Shown: positions 45,440-55,437, counted from the first letter of the stretch. The stretch is 64,000 bases of DNA from DATEDA01 sp963827595 (GCA_963827595.1 CAWHBT010000018.1:44527-108526), one strand, 5' to 3'. Program-made: numbers and translations. Notes: generated from the sequence alone by a model not told the origin.

Positions 45440-46167
45440 ACGACCTGCCGCATGCGGTCCTGCAGTTCTATGTGACCGCGCCATACCCGTGCAGCTACCT
45501 GCCCGGGCGGATGGCGCGATCGCAGGTCGCGACGCCGTCGCACCTCATCGGCAACGACCTGTACGGCGAGCTGGTGCGGCTCGGCTTCCGCCGCAGCGGG
45601 ATCTTCACCTACCGGCCCTACTGCGACGCCTGCCGGGCGTGCGTCCCGGTCCGCATCCCGGTGCGGGAGTTCGAGACCTCACGCTACCAGCGTCGGGCGA
45701 CGCGGAAGCACGAGCACCTCCAGGCGACGGCGCTCGGCCTGCGCTTCCGCGTCGAGCACTACGCGCTCTACCTGCGCTATCAGGCGGCGCGCCACGCCGG
45801 CGGCGGCATGGACCAGGACAGCCGCGACCAGTACTCGCACTTCCTGCTCCAGAGCCGGGTGAACACCCGGCTGGTCGAGTTCCGCGACGAATCGAAGCTC
45901 GTCATGGTGAGCATCGTCGACGTCCTCTCCGACGGCCTGTCCTCGGTGTACACGTTCTTCGACCCGGAGCTCCCGGGAACGAGCCTCGGGACGTACAACA
46001 TCCTCTGGCAGATCGAGCAGTGCCGCGCGCTCGGGCTGCCGCATCTCTACCTCGGCTACTGGATCCGCGACAGCCAGAAGATGGCCTACAAGGCCCGCTT
46101 CCGGCCGATCGAGGGCCTCGTCGACAACGCGTGGCGGCGGCTCGCCGACGCCGAGATCGACGGCTGA
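45427..46167 (+). CDS. bpt: Aspartate/glutamate leucyltransferase (Bpt)
   Basis: 246 residues. Features of the arginyltransferase fold include the cysteine cluster YRPYCDACRACVPVRIPV, RRATRKHEHL and GTYNILWQIEQCRALGLPHLYLGYWI. Bpt attaches Leu to N-terminal Asp or Glu and so complements aat in the N-degron pathway. The start lies inside aat, so both are probably produced together. Confidence 0.94.
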   Translation: MSQLNDLPHAVLQFYVTAPYPCSYLPGRMARSQVATPSHLIGNDLYGELVRLGFRRSGIFTYRPYCDACRACVPVRIPVREFETSRYQRRATRKHEHLQATALGLRFRVEHYALYLRYQAARHAGGGMDQDSRDQYSHFLLQSRVNTRLVEFRDESKLVMVSIVDVLSDGLSSVYTFFDPELPGTSLGTYNILWQIEQCRALGLPHLYLGYWIRDSQKMAYKARFRPIEGLVDNAWRRLADAEIDG

Positions 46168-46205
46168 GCCGACGGCCGGAGCGCCGGCCTCGGGGGTAGC
46201 GTGCC

Positions 46206-47249
46206 GTGCTGTACGAGCTCGCGCGCCCGTTCCTCTTCCACCTCGACCCCGAGACGGCGCACGGGCTCGCGCTCCCGTCGTTCAAGCTTGTTCACCGTCT
46301 CGGCCTCGCGGGCCTGCCGGGCCGGGCGATCGCCGGCCGCCGCGTCCGCGCCCTGGGGCTCGAGTTCCCGAATCCGGTCGGGCTGGCCGCCGGACTGGAC
46401 AAGGACGCCGAGTTCATCGACGCGCTGGCGGCGTTCGGCTTCGGTCACCTCGAGGTCGGCACCGTGACGCCGCGCCCGCAGCCCGGCAATCCGCGCCCCC
46501 GCATGTTCCGGATCCCCGAGCGCGAGGCGATCATCAACCGGATGGGCTTCAACAGCGCCGGCGTCGCGCGGCTGGTGGAGAACGTCCGGCGCGCGCGCTA
46601 CGACGGCATCCTCGGCGTCAACATCGGCAAGAACTTCGACACGCCGATCGAGCGTGCGGGCGAGGACTACGTCGCGTGCCTCGAGCAGGTGTATCCCCTG
46701 GCGAGCTACGTGACGGTCAACATCTCCTCGCCGAACACCAGGGGCCTGCGGCAGCTGCAGCAGGCGGACGAGCTTAGCGCGCTCCTCGCGGCGCTCGCGA
46801 AGACCCGTGACCGGCTGGCCCGCAGCCACGGGCGGCGCGTGCCGCTTGCGGTCAAGGTGGCCCCCGATCTCGACGACGAGGAGATCGCCGCGATCGCGCG
46901 CGCGCTCGTCGATCACGGGATCGACGCCGCAATCGCTACCAACACGACGGTGTCCCGCACGGGTGTCGAGGGTCTGCCGCACGCCGCGGAAGCGGGCGGG
47001 CTTTCCGGCGCGCCGCTCCGCCCGCTGGCGACCGCGGCGATCCGCAGGCTCGACGCGGCGCTCAAGGGGCGGATCCCGATCATCGGTGTCGGGGGGATCA
47101 TGGGTGCCGAGGATGCGCGCGCAACAGTGGACGCCGGGGCAAGCCTCGTCCAGGTCTACACCGGCCTTGTCTACCGCGGGCCGGCGCTCGTGCAGCGCCT
47201 CGTCGACGGGCTGGCCGCGCCCGCGGCCCGCGCGCCCGTGAGCGGGTGA
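46206..47249 (+). CDS. pyrD: Dihydroorotate dehydrogenase (quinone)
   Basis: 347 residues from GTG 46206. N-terminal helix LYELARPFLFHLDPETAHGL is the membrane-associating segment of class 2 enzymes. FMN-binding motifs: FPNPVGLAAGLDKDAEFIDAL, GTVTPRPQPGNPRPR, NRMGFNSAG, NISSPNTRGLRQLQ (catalytic Ser), NTTVSR and IIGVGGIMGAEDA. It oxidises dihydroorotate to orotate with quinone in pyrimidine synthesis. Confidence 0.96.
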   Translation: MLYELARPFLFHLDPETAHGLALPSFKLVHRLGLAGLPGRAIAGRRVRALGLEFPNPVGLAAGLDKDAEFIDALAAFGFGHLEVGTVTPRPQPGNPRPRMFRIPEREAIINRMGFNSAGVARLVENVRRARYDGILGVNIGKNFDTPIERAGEDYVACLEQVYPLASYVTVNISSPNTRGLRQLQQADELSALLAALAKTRDRLARSHGRRVPLAVKVAPDLDDEEIAAIARALVDHGIDAAIATNTTVSRTGVEGLPHAAEAGGLSGAPLRPLATAAIRRLDAALKGRIPIIGVGGIMGAEDARATVDAGASLVQVYTGLVYRGPALVQRLVDGLAAPAARAPVSG

Positions 47250-47256
47250 CCGGGCG

Positions 47257-47910
47257 ATGAACGGGGAGATCATTGCGCGGCTCGAGGCGGCGATCGACGG
47301 CGTCCTCCCGCAGACCCAGTGCACGAAGTGCGGTTACCCGGCGTGCCGGCCGTATGCGCGTGCAGTTGCGACTGGCGAGGCCGACATCAATCGCTGCCCG
47401 CCCGGCGGCGACTCCGGGATCCGCCGGCTCGCCGCGCTGACCGGCCGCCCGTACAAGGCGCTCGACCCGGCCTGCGGGCGCGAGCAGCCGCGCCACGTCG
47501 CGCTCGTCGAGGAAGCGCTCTGCATCGGCTGCACCCTCTGCATCGACGCCTGCCCCGTGGACGCGATCGTCGGGGCGCAAAAGCAGATGCACAGCGTGAT
47601 CACCGAGCTGTGCACCGGTTGCGAGCTGTGCCTTCCCCCCTGCCCCGTCGACTGCATCGCGATGGTGGCGGCGACGGGTGCCGACGCGGTCTGGGACGAG
47701 GGCCGGGCCGATGCCGCACGCGAGCGCTACGAACGGCGTCAGGCGCGACTCGGGCGCAGGCAGGCCGCACGCGATGCGCGTCGGGCGACGCGCGCAGCGC
47801 GGTCCGGTGCCGGCGGGAACCTCGCCTCGTCGCGGGCGAAGCGCGCAGCGGTCGAGGCCGCGCTGGTGCGCGCCCGCGCGAAGCGCGCGGCGCATGGCGG
47901 CAAGCGATGA
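47257..47910 (+). CDS. rnfB: RnfB-like ferredoxin (electron transport complex subunit B), stand-alone
   Basis: 217 residues. The Fe-S domain at residues 20-50 (CTKCGYPACRPYARAV ... CPPGG) is followed by two 4Fe-4S motifs: CIGCTLCIDACPVDAI and CTGCELCLPPCPVDC. The C-terminal 60 residues are Arg/Ala-rich. No hydrophobic anchor of the classical RnfB N terminus is evident and no other rnf genes are present, so it is an orphan. In betaproteobacteria this gene often precedes nth, to which it is linked by an ATGA overlap; it may supply electrons to the Fe-S repair enzyme or to another partner, but that is inference. Confidence 0.9.
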   Translation: MNGEIIARLEAAIDGVLPQTQCTKCGYPACRPYARAVATGEADINRCPPGGDSGIRRLAALTGRPYKALDPACGREQPRHVALVEEALCIGCTLCIDACPVDAIVGAQKQMHSVITELCTGCELCLPPCPVDCIAMVAATGADAVWDEGRADAARERYERRQARLGRRQAARDARRATRAARSGAGGNLASSRAKRAAVEAALVRARAKRAAHGGKR

Positions 47911-48545
47911 ATCCGCAGAAGCGCGGCGAGATCTTCGCCCGGCTCGCCCAGGCCAACCCGAAGCCGACGACCGAGCTCGAGTACCGCACGCCCTACGAGC
48001 TGCTGGTCTCGGTCATCCTGTCGGCGCAGGCGACCGACCGGAGCGTGAACCTCGCGACCGCCGAGCTCTTCAAGGTCGCCGACACCCCGCAGAAGATGCT
48101 CGCGCTCGGGCTCGACGGCCTCATCCCCTACATCCGCACGATCGGGCTCTACCGGAACAAGGCGAAGCACATCCTCGAGGCGAGCCGCCTGCTCGTCGAA
48201 CGGCATGGCGGCGAGGTCCCGGCGACGCGGGAAGCGCTCGAGCAGCTCCCGGGGGTGGGCCGCAAGACCGCCAACGTAGTCCTCAACACCGCGTTCGGAC
48301 ACGACACCATCGCGGTCGACACGCACATCTTCCGGGTCGCCAACCGCACCGGCCTCGCGCCGGGCGCGACCCCGCTCGAGGTCGAGGAGCGGCTGCTGAA
48401 GTTCGTGCCGGAGGCCTACCGCAGGGACGCGCATCACTGGCTCATCCTGCACGGCCGCTACGTCTGCAAGGCACGCAAGCCCGACTGCCCGCACTGCCTG
48501 ATCAGGGACCTGTGCGAGTATCGGCCGAAGACGCGGGCGCCCTGA
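47907..48545 (+). CDS. nth: Endonuclease III (DNA glycosylase/AP lyase)
   Basis: 212 residues. Helix-hairpin-helix LPGVGRKTANVVLNTAFG with the catalytic lysine, then the aspartate in VDTHIFRVANRTG; the C-terminal 4Fe-4S loop CKARKPDCPHCLIRDLC has the exact C-x6-C-x2-C-x5-C spacing. It removes oxidised pyrimidines. The ATG overlaps rnfB by four bases; the stop overlaps the DUF1841 start (TGATG). Confidence 0.97.
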   Translation: MNPQKRGEIFARLAQANPKPTTELEYRTPYELLVSVILSAQATDRSVNLATAELFKVADTPQKMLALGLDGLIPYIRTIGLYRNKAKHILEASRLLVERHGGEVPATREALEQLPGVGRKTANVVLNTAFGHDTIAVDTHIFRVANRTGLAPGATPLEVEERLLKFVPEAYRRDAHHWLILHGRYVCKARKPDCPHCLIRDLCEYRPKTRAP

Positions 48546-48967
48546 TGTTCAACCCGTCGCGCGACCAGGCGCGGCAGTTCTTCTTCGACGCCTGGCAGAA
48601 GTACCGGCAGGGCCGGCCGCTCGAGGGCCTGGAGACGGTGGCGGTCGAGGTGGCACTTCTCCACCCCGAGTACCACCACACCCTCGACGATCCGGAGCGC
48701 TTTCTCGACCGCGACTACACCCCCGACGCGGGGCAGACCAATCCGTTCTTGCACCTGAGCCTGCACGTTGCGATCGAGGAGCAGCTCGCGATCGACCAGC
48801 CGCCGGGCATACGCGCCGAATTCGAGCGTCTGCTCGCACGGCGCGGCGACCGGCACGACGCGCTGCACGCCGTGCTCGAGTGCCTGGGGGAAGTGGTGTG
48901 GCGGGCGCAGGCGGCGCGCGCCATGCCCGACGGGGAAGCGTACCTGGAGTGCCTGCGGCGGCAGTGA
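48545..48967 (+). CDS. DUF1841 family protein
   Basis: 140 residues. MFNPSRDQARQFFFDAWQKY and HPEYHHTLDDPERFLDRDYTP are typical of this beta/gammaproteobacterial family, followed by NPFLHLSLHVAIEEQLAIDQP. Small, soluble, function unknown. The start overlaps the nth stop by one base. Confidence 0.93.
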   Translation: MFNPSRDQARQFFFDAWQKYRQGRPLEGLETVAVEVALLHPEYHHTLDDPERFLDRDYTPDAGQTNPFLHLSLHVAIEEQLAIDQPPGIRAEFERLLARRGDRHDALHAVLECLGEVVWRAQAARAMPDGEAYLECLRRQ

Positions 48968-48985
48968 GCCGGCGCGGCGGCCGCG

Positions 48986-49348
48986 CTACCGCTCGTCCTT
49001 GGCGAGGCGGTGCAGCGGCAGCACGTGGAGCGTGCTGTGCTGCGCGGCGTAGTACGCCGCGAGATCCTCCATCTCCTTCGTCGAGAGCGCTTGCGCCTGG
49101 GGAATCATGATGGGGTTCTTGCGCGCCCCGGCCTTGTAGGACTTCAGGGAGTGGAGCAGATAGTCGTAGTGCTGCCCGCCGAGCTTCGGAAAGTCGGGCT
49201 GCAGCGGCTTGTTGCCGTCCTCCCCGTGGCAGGTGGCGCAGACCTGCTTCGCCTTCGCCGCGCCGGCCGCCGCGTCGCCGGCGAACGCCGGGGTCGACAG
49301 GCACGCCGCAAAGCCGAGGACCAGCAACGCTCTCATCGCGGGCCTCAT
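48986..49348 (-). CDS. Monohaem cytochrome c (class I)
   Basis: 120 residues. Signal peptide MRALLVLGFAACLSTPAFAG, then the haem motif CATCH and the distal-ligand region IPQAQALSTKEMEDLAAYYA. It is periplasmic. The start at 49348 overlaps the stop of the next cytochrome (ATGA), so the two are coupled. The oxidase or reductase they serve is not nearby. Confidence 0.92.
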   Translation of the reverse strand: MRPAMRALLVLGFAACLSTPAFAGDAAAGAAKAKQVCATCHGEDGNKPLQPDFPKLGGQHYDYLLHSLKSYKAGARKNPIMIPQAQALSTKEMEDLAAYYAAQHSTLHVLPLHRLAKDER

Positions 49349-49674
49349 TTCGCCGCCGTGCCGTAGTACACCGCGAGGTCGGCCATGTCCTGCGCGGACA
49401 GGCTGCGCGCGACGGCGCGCATGGTCGGATGAGTGCGCTCGCCGGACTTGTACGCCTCGAGCGCCTTGACGATGTAGGCCGGACCCTGCCCCGCGATCAT
49501 CGGCACCCGATACACCTCCGGGTACGCCGTGCGGTAGTCGGGAATGCCATGGCAGCCGCTGCAGAGCGACATTTTCGCCTTCGCCCGCTGCGCGTCGCCC
49601 TTCACCTCCCCTTGCGCCTGCGCCGCGGCGGCGAGGGCGAGGAGCGTGGCGCCCAGAATCGTTCTCATCGTCAT
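49345..49674 (-). CDS. Monohaem cytochrome c (class I)
   Basis: 109 residues. Signal MTMRTILGATLLALAAAAQAQ, haem motif CSGCH, and the methionine region HPTMRAVARSLSAQDMADLAVYYG. It is first of a pair of coupled periplasmic cytochromes, as often found near terminal oxidases or nitrogen-oxide enzymes, though none is visible here. Confidence 0.92.
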   Translation of the reverse strand: MTMRTILGATLLALAAAAQAQGEVKGDAQRAKAKMSLCSGCHGIPDYRTAYPEVYRVPMIAGQGPAYIVKALEAYKSGERTHPTMRAVARSLSAQDMADLAVYYGTAAK

Positions 49675-49744
49675 CGCGCGTGGTCGCCTGTGCGAATGGT
49701 CGGCCGGGAAGCCGCGCGATTCTACCCGAGACCCAAACCCACGG

Positions 49745-50458
49745 TCAAAGCTTCGCGCGCCGGCCGAGACATTCGCGCACCCCGGTGGCCACCGCCGCCG
49801 CGATGCGCCGCCGCGTCGCGGGCTCGCCCAGGCGGAGCTCTTCGGCGCGGTTGACGATCACGCCCGCCTCGAGCAGCACCGCCGGCTGCGTCGCCGTGTG
49901 CAGCACGACCAGGTTGTCGAAGTAGTGGACGCCGTTCAGGCGATCGGCGAACGGCTTCGACTCGCCCGGGATGGGCTCGGCGTGGTAGAGCGACGGGGTG
50001 AAGCCGGCCGCGCGCAGGGCGGCGCCGATCGCCGAGGCGCAGGCAAGACTCCCGGCGAGATCCGGATTGCGGCGCGAAACGAAGAGCGAGAACCCCGCGA
50101 AACGATCGCTGAAACGCCGCACCTCGCCCTCGTCGGCCCACTCCTCCAGGTAGTGCGGCTGCACCGAGTCATGGTGCACCGAGAGAAAGAGGCTCGCGCC
50201 GCGCGCCGCCGCCGTGCGGCGGGAGAGCACCGCCATCTCGCCCCCGGCGCCGATCAGCCGCACGCGGTCGCCCTGCGCTTCCAGGGCGTCGCGAAGATCG
50301 AGCGCGAGCTCGCGGTTGAATTCCAGCTCCGGCCGGCCGCGGGCGCTCAGCGCTCCCGGCTCGGCCAGGAAATGCCCGACGTCCACCGCCACCAGCGCGG
50401 GCTCCTGGGCCGCCGCCGGAGCGATCACGAGCACGATGAACCACAAGAGAGTGCGCAT
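49745..50458 (-). CDS. N-acetylmuramoyl-L-alanine amidase (amidase_3)
   Basis: 237 residues from ATG 50458 (MRTLLWFIVLVIAPAAAQ, a signal peptide). Zinc-site residues: His in VAVDVGHFLAE, Glu in EFNRELALDL, His in SLFLSVHHDSV, and the catalytic Glu in AVLLEAGVIVN. It cleaves the peptide stem from murein glycan in the periplasm. AMIN or LysM targeting domains are absent, so it is a short stand-alone enzyme. Confidence 0.92.
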   Translation of the reverse strand: MRTLLWFIVLVIAPAAAQEPALVAVDVGHFLAEPGALSARGRPELEFNRELALDLRDALEAQGDRVRLIGAGGEMAVLSRRTAAARGASLFLSVHHDSVQPHYLEEWADEGEVRRFSDRFAGFSLFVSRRNPDLAGSLACASAIGAALRAAGFTPSLYHAEPIPGESKPFADRLNGVHYFDNLVVLHTATQPAVLLEAGVIVNRAEELRLGEPATRRRIAAAVATGVRECLGRRAKL

Positions 50459-50519
50459 GGCCGCGCGAATTGTGGCGGCATGCCGCCCGCGCAGCAACGG
50501 AAGAGCGAGGCCCCACGGT

Positions 50520-50525
50520 TATAAT
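50520..50525 (+). promoter_or_regulatory. Candidate -10 box of the moxR operon
   Basis: TATAAT lies 26 bases before the moxR ATG at 50552, divergent from the amidase. No good -35 hexamer is seen. Pattern match only. Confidence 0.35.
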
Positions 50526-50551
50526 TGCGCGAATCTTCCCCTGGACCTTCC

Positions 50552-51394
<843 letters not shown>

Positions 51395-51395
51395 C

Positions 51396-52571
51396 GTGCT
51401 GACCGGCTTCTTCCTCAAGCTGAAGGCCGCGAAGGTCCCGGTCTCGATCAAGGAGTGGCTCACCTTGATGGAGGGCATGCACAAGGGCGTGATCGAGCCC
51501 TCGATCGACCAGTTCTACTACCTCGCCCGCACGTCGCTCGTGAAGGACGAGTCGAACTACGACAAGTTCGACCGCGCGTTCGGCGAGTACTTCAGGGGCG
51601 TGGAGACGCTCCTCGGCGCCGAGGCCGATATCCCGCTCGAGTGGCTGCTCAAGCAGGCCGAGCTGAACCTGTCGCCCGAAGAGAAAGCGCTGATCGAGTC
51701 GCTCGGCGGCTGGGACAAGCTGATGGAGGAGCTCCGCAAGCGCCTCGCCGAGCAGAAGGGCCGGCACCAGGGCGGGAGCAGGATGATCGGCACTGCCGGC
51801 ACCTCGCCCTTCGGCGCCTACGGCTACAACCCGGAAGGCATCCGCATCGGCCAGGACCGTTCGCGCAACCGCAGCGCGGTCAAGGTCTGGGACCAGCGCG
51901 AGTACGCGAACTACGACTCGAACGTCGAGCTCGGTACCCGGAACATCAAGATCGCGCTGCGGCGACTGCGCAGGTTCGCGCGCGAGGGCGCACCTGAGGA
52001 GCTCGACCTCGACACGACGATCGACAAGACCGCGCGCAACGCCGGGTGGCTCGACCTGCACATGCGCCCGGAGCGGCACAACGCGGTCAAGGTGCTGCTG
52101 TTCCTCGACGTGGGCGGCTCGATGGACGACCACGTGAAGCTCGCCCAGGAGCTCTTCAGCGCGGCGAAGACCGAGTTCAAGCACCTGGAGTACTTCTACT
52201 TCCACAACTGCCTGTACGACTTCGTGTGGAAGGAGAACCGCCGCCGCCACTCCGAGCGCACCCGCACGCTCGACGTGATGCACAAGTACGGCCACGACTA
52301 CAAGCTGATTTTCGTGGGCGACGCGACCATGAGCCCGTACGAGATCCTCCAGCCGGGCGGATCGATCGAGTACCACAACGAGGAAGCGGGCGCGGTATGG
52401 CTGCGCCGGATGCTCGACGTCTACGCGAAAGCGGTGTGGCTCAACCCCGAGCCGGAACAGCTCTGGCCCTACCGCCAGTCGGTCGCGATCCTCCGCGAGA
52501 TCTTCGCCGGGCGGATGTACCCGACGACGATCGACGGGCTCGAGCGGGCGATGCGATATCTCTCGAAGTGA
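51396..52571 (+). CDS. VWA-domain protein, CoxE-like partner of MoxR
   Basis: 391 residues from GTG 51396. N-terminal FFLKLKAAKVPVSIKEWLTLMEGM, a middle Gly-rich segment (GTAGTSPFGAYGYNPEGIRIG) and a C-terminal VWA domain with MIDAS LLFLDVGGSMDDH near residue 240 (Gly-Gly instead of the usual Ser/Gly pattern) and YYFHNCLYDFVWKEN. It binds Mg2+ and presumably presents a substrate enzyme to the MoxR ring. The target is unknown. Confidence 0.93.
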   Translation: MLTGFFLKLKAAKVPVSIKEWLTLMEGMHKGVIEPSIDQFYYLARTSLVKDESNYDKFDRAFGEYFRGVETLLGAEADIPLEWLLKQAELNLSPEEKALIESLGGWDKLMEELRKRLAEQKGRHQGGSRMIGTAGTSPFGAYGYNPEGIRIGQDRSRNRSAVKVWDQREYANYDSNVELGTRNIKIALRRLRRFAREGAPEELDLDTTIDKTARNAGWLDLHMRPERHNAVKVLLFLDVGGSMDDHVKLAQELFSAAKTEFKHLEYFYFHNCLYDFVWKENRRRHSERTRTLDVMHKYGHDYKLIFVGDATMSPYEILQPGGSIEYHNEEAGAVWLRRMLDVYAKAVWLNPEPEQLWPYRQSVAILREIFAGRMYPTTIDGLERAMRYLSK

Positions 52572-52664
52572 TCGCGCCGAGCGGCGACGTGAGTCGCCGC
52601 CTCGGCCGGTACTGACTCTCGTCTATCCGCTTGCGCGCCTCGAGAAGACGGCGACGCGCCCGCT

Positions 52665-53750
52665 TCAGGCTGCGGCCGCCTTGATCGCCGCCGGTCCCTG
52701 CCCCGTCTCCATCGCCGTGAGCATCTTGCGTACCTTGATCAGCGCGGCGTCCGAGCGCAGGAAAATTTCCGCGTAGCCGTCGTCGGGGTATTCGACCATC
52801 TGCTGCTGCTTCTCGAGCGCCCAGCGGTCCTGGTCGACCACCGCGGGGAACGTTTCCCGGATGTGCTCGTTGAGCGTCTTCTCCGGCTTGGTCGCCGACC
52901 GATGCTCGACGCGGGTCGACAGCGACCAGCGCCAAACGAGATTCCCGCCGTCCACGGGGGTGTGCGTGTGGTAAAGAATGTAACCGCGCTCCGGCGCCGC
53001 CTCACCGAGGCGGCCCGGGGGCGCGACGCGGAGCTCGACCCGCGTCAGCCCCGGCCCCAGAACGTGGTGGGTGTGCCAGCGGTCCACGATCGGATAACCG
53101 AACCAGTCGACGAAGAACGGCGGCTGTTGATAATTCTGCGCGCGCCGCAGCTGTTTGACGGTCGGCTTACCGTCCACTTCGGGCTCCGTCACTTCGATCG
53201 GAATCTGGCTGTTCGCGAGGTCGCCGATGTTGCCGTCGTGCAGCGGGTAGAAATGGGTGATGTCGATCAGGTTCTCGATCAGGAGCCGGTAGTTTGCCGG
53301 GACCTTGATCGGGTCGACCGTGTAGGTTTCCCAGGCAGCGTCGTCGATCTCCGGGCTCCGCGGCGGGCGCGCCCCAGCCACCTTGGCCGGATCACCGGTC
53401 CACATCCAGACGAGCCCGTCCTGCTCGACGACCGGATGGGGTCTGAGCTTGGCGCGCGAAGGAATCGCCCCGTCGGGTTGCGAGGGGATCCTGACGCACT
53501 GACCGGCCGGGTCGTAGCACAGCCCGTGGTAGGCACACTCGAGCACGTCGGGCTCGATGAAGCGTCCGGCCGAGAGCGGCATCCGCTTGTGGACGCAGCG
53601 ATCGTCGAAGGCCACGACTTTGCCCTCCTGCGTGCGCCACATGACGATCGGCACCCCGGCGATCTTCGCGCCTTTGAGGACGCCCTTCGGGAGCTCCCCC
53701 GAAGTGCCAATCACGTACCAGGCGTTCACGACGAAGCTGTTGGCATCCAT
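52665..53750 (-). CDS. Rieske non-haem iron oxygenase, vanillate O-demethylase-like
   Basis: 361 residues from ATG 53750 (MDANSFVVNAWYVIG). Rieske motif CVHKRMPLSAG ... CAYHGLCYDPAG (Cys-x-His ... Cys-x2-His) near residues 55-80, and the mononuclear iron site NLIDITHFYPLHDG (Asp, His, His) near 170. The C-terminal domain matches the VanA/toluenesulfonate monooxygenase group that demethylates or hydroxylates aromatic acids. It is divergent from the ABC importer at 53941 (190 bp between), suggesting a shared substrate. The reductase partner is not in the window. Confidence 0.9.
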   Translation of the reverse strand: MDANSFVVNAWYVIGTSGELPKGVLKGAKIAGVPIVMWRTQEGKVVAFDDRCVHKRMPLSAGRFIEPDVLECAYHGLCYDPAGQCVRIPSQPDGAIPSRAKLRPHPVVEQDGLVWMWTGDPAKVAGARPPRSPEIDDAAWETYTVDPIKVPANYRLLIENLIDITHFYPLHDGNIGDLANSQIPIEVTEPEVDGKPTVKQLRRAQNYQQPPFFVDWFGYPIVDRWHTHHVLGPGLTRVELRVAPPGRLGEAAPERGYILYHTHTPVDGGNLVWRWSLSTRVEHRSATKPEKTLNEHIRETFPAVVDQDRWALEKQQQMVEYPDDGYAEIFLRSDAALIKVRKMLTAMETGQGPAAIKAAAA

Positions 53751-53940
53751 GCGACGTTTCTCCTCGCCAAGGTCGTTCCGCAGCACCTTATCTTAGCGGT
53801 GTTGCGAGGCCCGATCCATAGCCGGCTCGTGTGATGCGGTGCGAAACCGATCCCGCCCGGGCGTCGCGCTGCAAGACGCGAGCCCCAACAGCGCAAACAG
53901 TGTATGTTTCGCGGTCGCCGCTTCATACCGAGTGCTCTAG

Positions 53941-54696
53941 ATGCTGACCGCACGTGAGGTGGTGAAATCATTCGGCGGGTTTCAGGCGCTCAGTGGCTGT
54001 TCGCTGACCATCGATGCCGGGAGCATCACCGGGATCATCGGACCTAACGGCGCCGGCAAGTCGACGCTCTTCAACGTGCTCGCGGGGCTGCTCGAACCGG
54101 ACCTCGGCGAAGTCACGCTCGAGGCGCGGAGTCTCCGCGGCCGCCGCCCCGACGAGCGGGCGCGGCTCGGGCTCGTCCGCACGTTCCAGATCTCGCGCGA
54201 GCTCGGCGGGCTCACGGTCCTCGAGAACATGCTGCTCGCCGGCCAGCACCAGAGCGGCGAGAGCTTGTGGCGCGCATTCTGTTTCCCGCGGCAGGTGCGG
54301 GGCGAGGAGACCACCGGGATCGGGAAGGCGCGGGCGCTGCTCGAGCAGGTCGACCTCTGGCGCCATGCGAACGAACCGGCGCGGAACCTCTCCGGCGGCC
54401 AGAAGAAGCTGCTCGAAATCTCGCGCGCGCTGATGCTCGAGCCGAAGATCATCCTGCTCGACGAGCCCACGGCCGGCGTCTCGCCGCCGATGATCCGGGC
54501 GTTGGCGGCAACCATCCAGCGGCTGCGTGGCGCCGGCCTCACCTTCGCGATCGTCGAGCACGACATGGACGTGATCGCCGAGCTGTGCGATCCGATCCAC
54601 GTGCTCGCCGAGGGCCGGACGCTGACGAGCGGCTCGTTCCGCGAGATCGTCGCCAACCGCGACGTCATGCACGCCTATCTCGGCAAAGTGGGATGA
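53941..54696 (+). CDS. livG: HAAT-family ABC transporter ATPase LivG
   Basis: 251 residues. Walker A GPNGAGKST near residue 36, ENMLLAGQHQ (typical of LivG), signature LSGGQKKLLEISRAL, Walker B LDEPTAGVSP and switch IVEHDMDVI. Energises uptake of amino acids or other carboxylates. ATGA overlap with livF. Confidence 0.95.
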   Translation: MLTAREVVKSFGGFQALSGCSLTIDAGSITGIIGPNGAGKSTLFNVLAGLLEPDLGEVTLEARSLRGRRPDERARLGLVRTFQISRELGGLTVLENMLLAGQHQSGESLWRAFCFPRQVRGEETTGIGKARALLEQVDLWRHANEPARNLSGGQKKLLEISRALMLEPKIILLDEPTAGVSPPMIRALAATIQRLRGAGLTFAIVEHDMDVIAELCDPIHVLAEGRTLTSGSFREIVANRDVMHAYLGKVG

Positions 54697-55433
54697 GCGA
54701 CTCGGTCCTGAGCGCGCGGGGTGTCCATGCCGGCTACGGGGCCGGCGACATTCTGAAGGGAATCGACTTCGACCTGCCGCACGGCAAGATCGTCACGATC
54801 ATCGGGCCAAACGGCTCGGGCAAGTCGACGTTCGTCAAGACCCTCGCCGGACTGCTCCCCACCCGCCAGGGCGAGATCGCGCTCGACGGTCGGCGCGTCA
54901 ACGACCTCAGCGCGCCAAAGCGCGTACGCGCCGGCCTGGCCTACGTGCCGCAGGAGTACAACGTATTCCGCAACCTGACGGTGCTCGAGAATCTCCAGCT
55001 CGCCCAGGAGTTCATGGGCGGCGTCCGGCGCCCGGCGCCGCTGCGGGGCGAGGTGCTGGCGCTTTTCCCCGACCTGCCCCCCCGGTACAAGGCGCTCGCC
55101 GGCAACCTTTCGGGCGGGCAGCGCCAAATGCTGGCGCTCGCCTGCGCCCTGACCTCGGAACCCAAGGTGCTGATGCTGGACGAGCCCTCCACGGGCCTGT
55201 CCCCCAAGTACATGACGGACATCTTCGACACCGTCAGGAGCGTCAACGCCGCCGGCGTGTCGATCGTCATGGTGGAACAGAACGCGATCGAGGCGCTGCG
55301 GATCTCCCACACCTGCGTTGTGCTCGCGAACGGGCGTGTGCGCCTCAAGGCCCCTGCCGACGAGGTCCTCGGGATGACGGATCTGCAAAGCCTCTACCTC
55401 GGCGATGCCCGGCCGGAGGCGGTGGGCGCATAA
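54693..55433 (+). CDS. livF: HAAT-family ABC transporter ATPase LivF
   Basis: 246 residues. Walker A GPNGSGKST, YVPQEYNVFRNLTVLENL, signature LSGGQRQMLALACAL, Walker B LDEPSTGLSP and VEQNAIEALRISH. Forms the ATPase heterodimer with LivG. It ends four bases before livH. Confidence 0.95.
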   Translation: MSDSVLSARGVHAGYGAGDILKGIDFDLPHGKIVTIIGPNGSGKSTFVKTLAGLLPTRQGEIALDGRRVNDLSAPKRVRAGLAYVPQEYNVFRNLTVLENLQLAQEFMGGVRRPAPLRGEVLALFPDLPPRYKALAGNLSGGQRQMLALACALTSEPKVLMLDEPSTGLSPKYMTDIFDTVRSVNAAGVSIVMVEQNAIEALRISHTCVVLANGRVRLKAPADEVLGMTDLQSLYLGDARPEAVGA

Positions 55434-55437
55434 CGCC

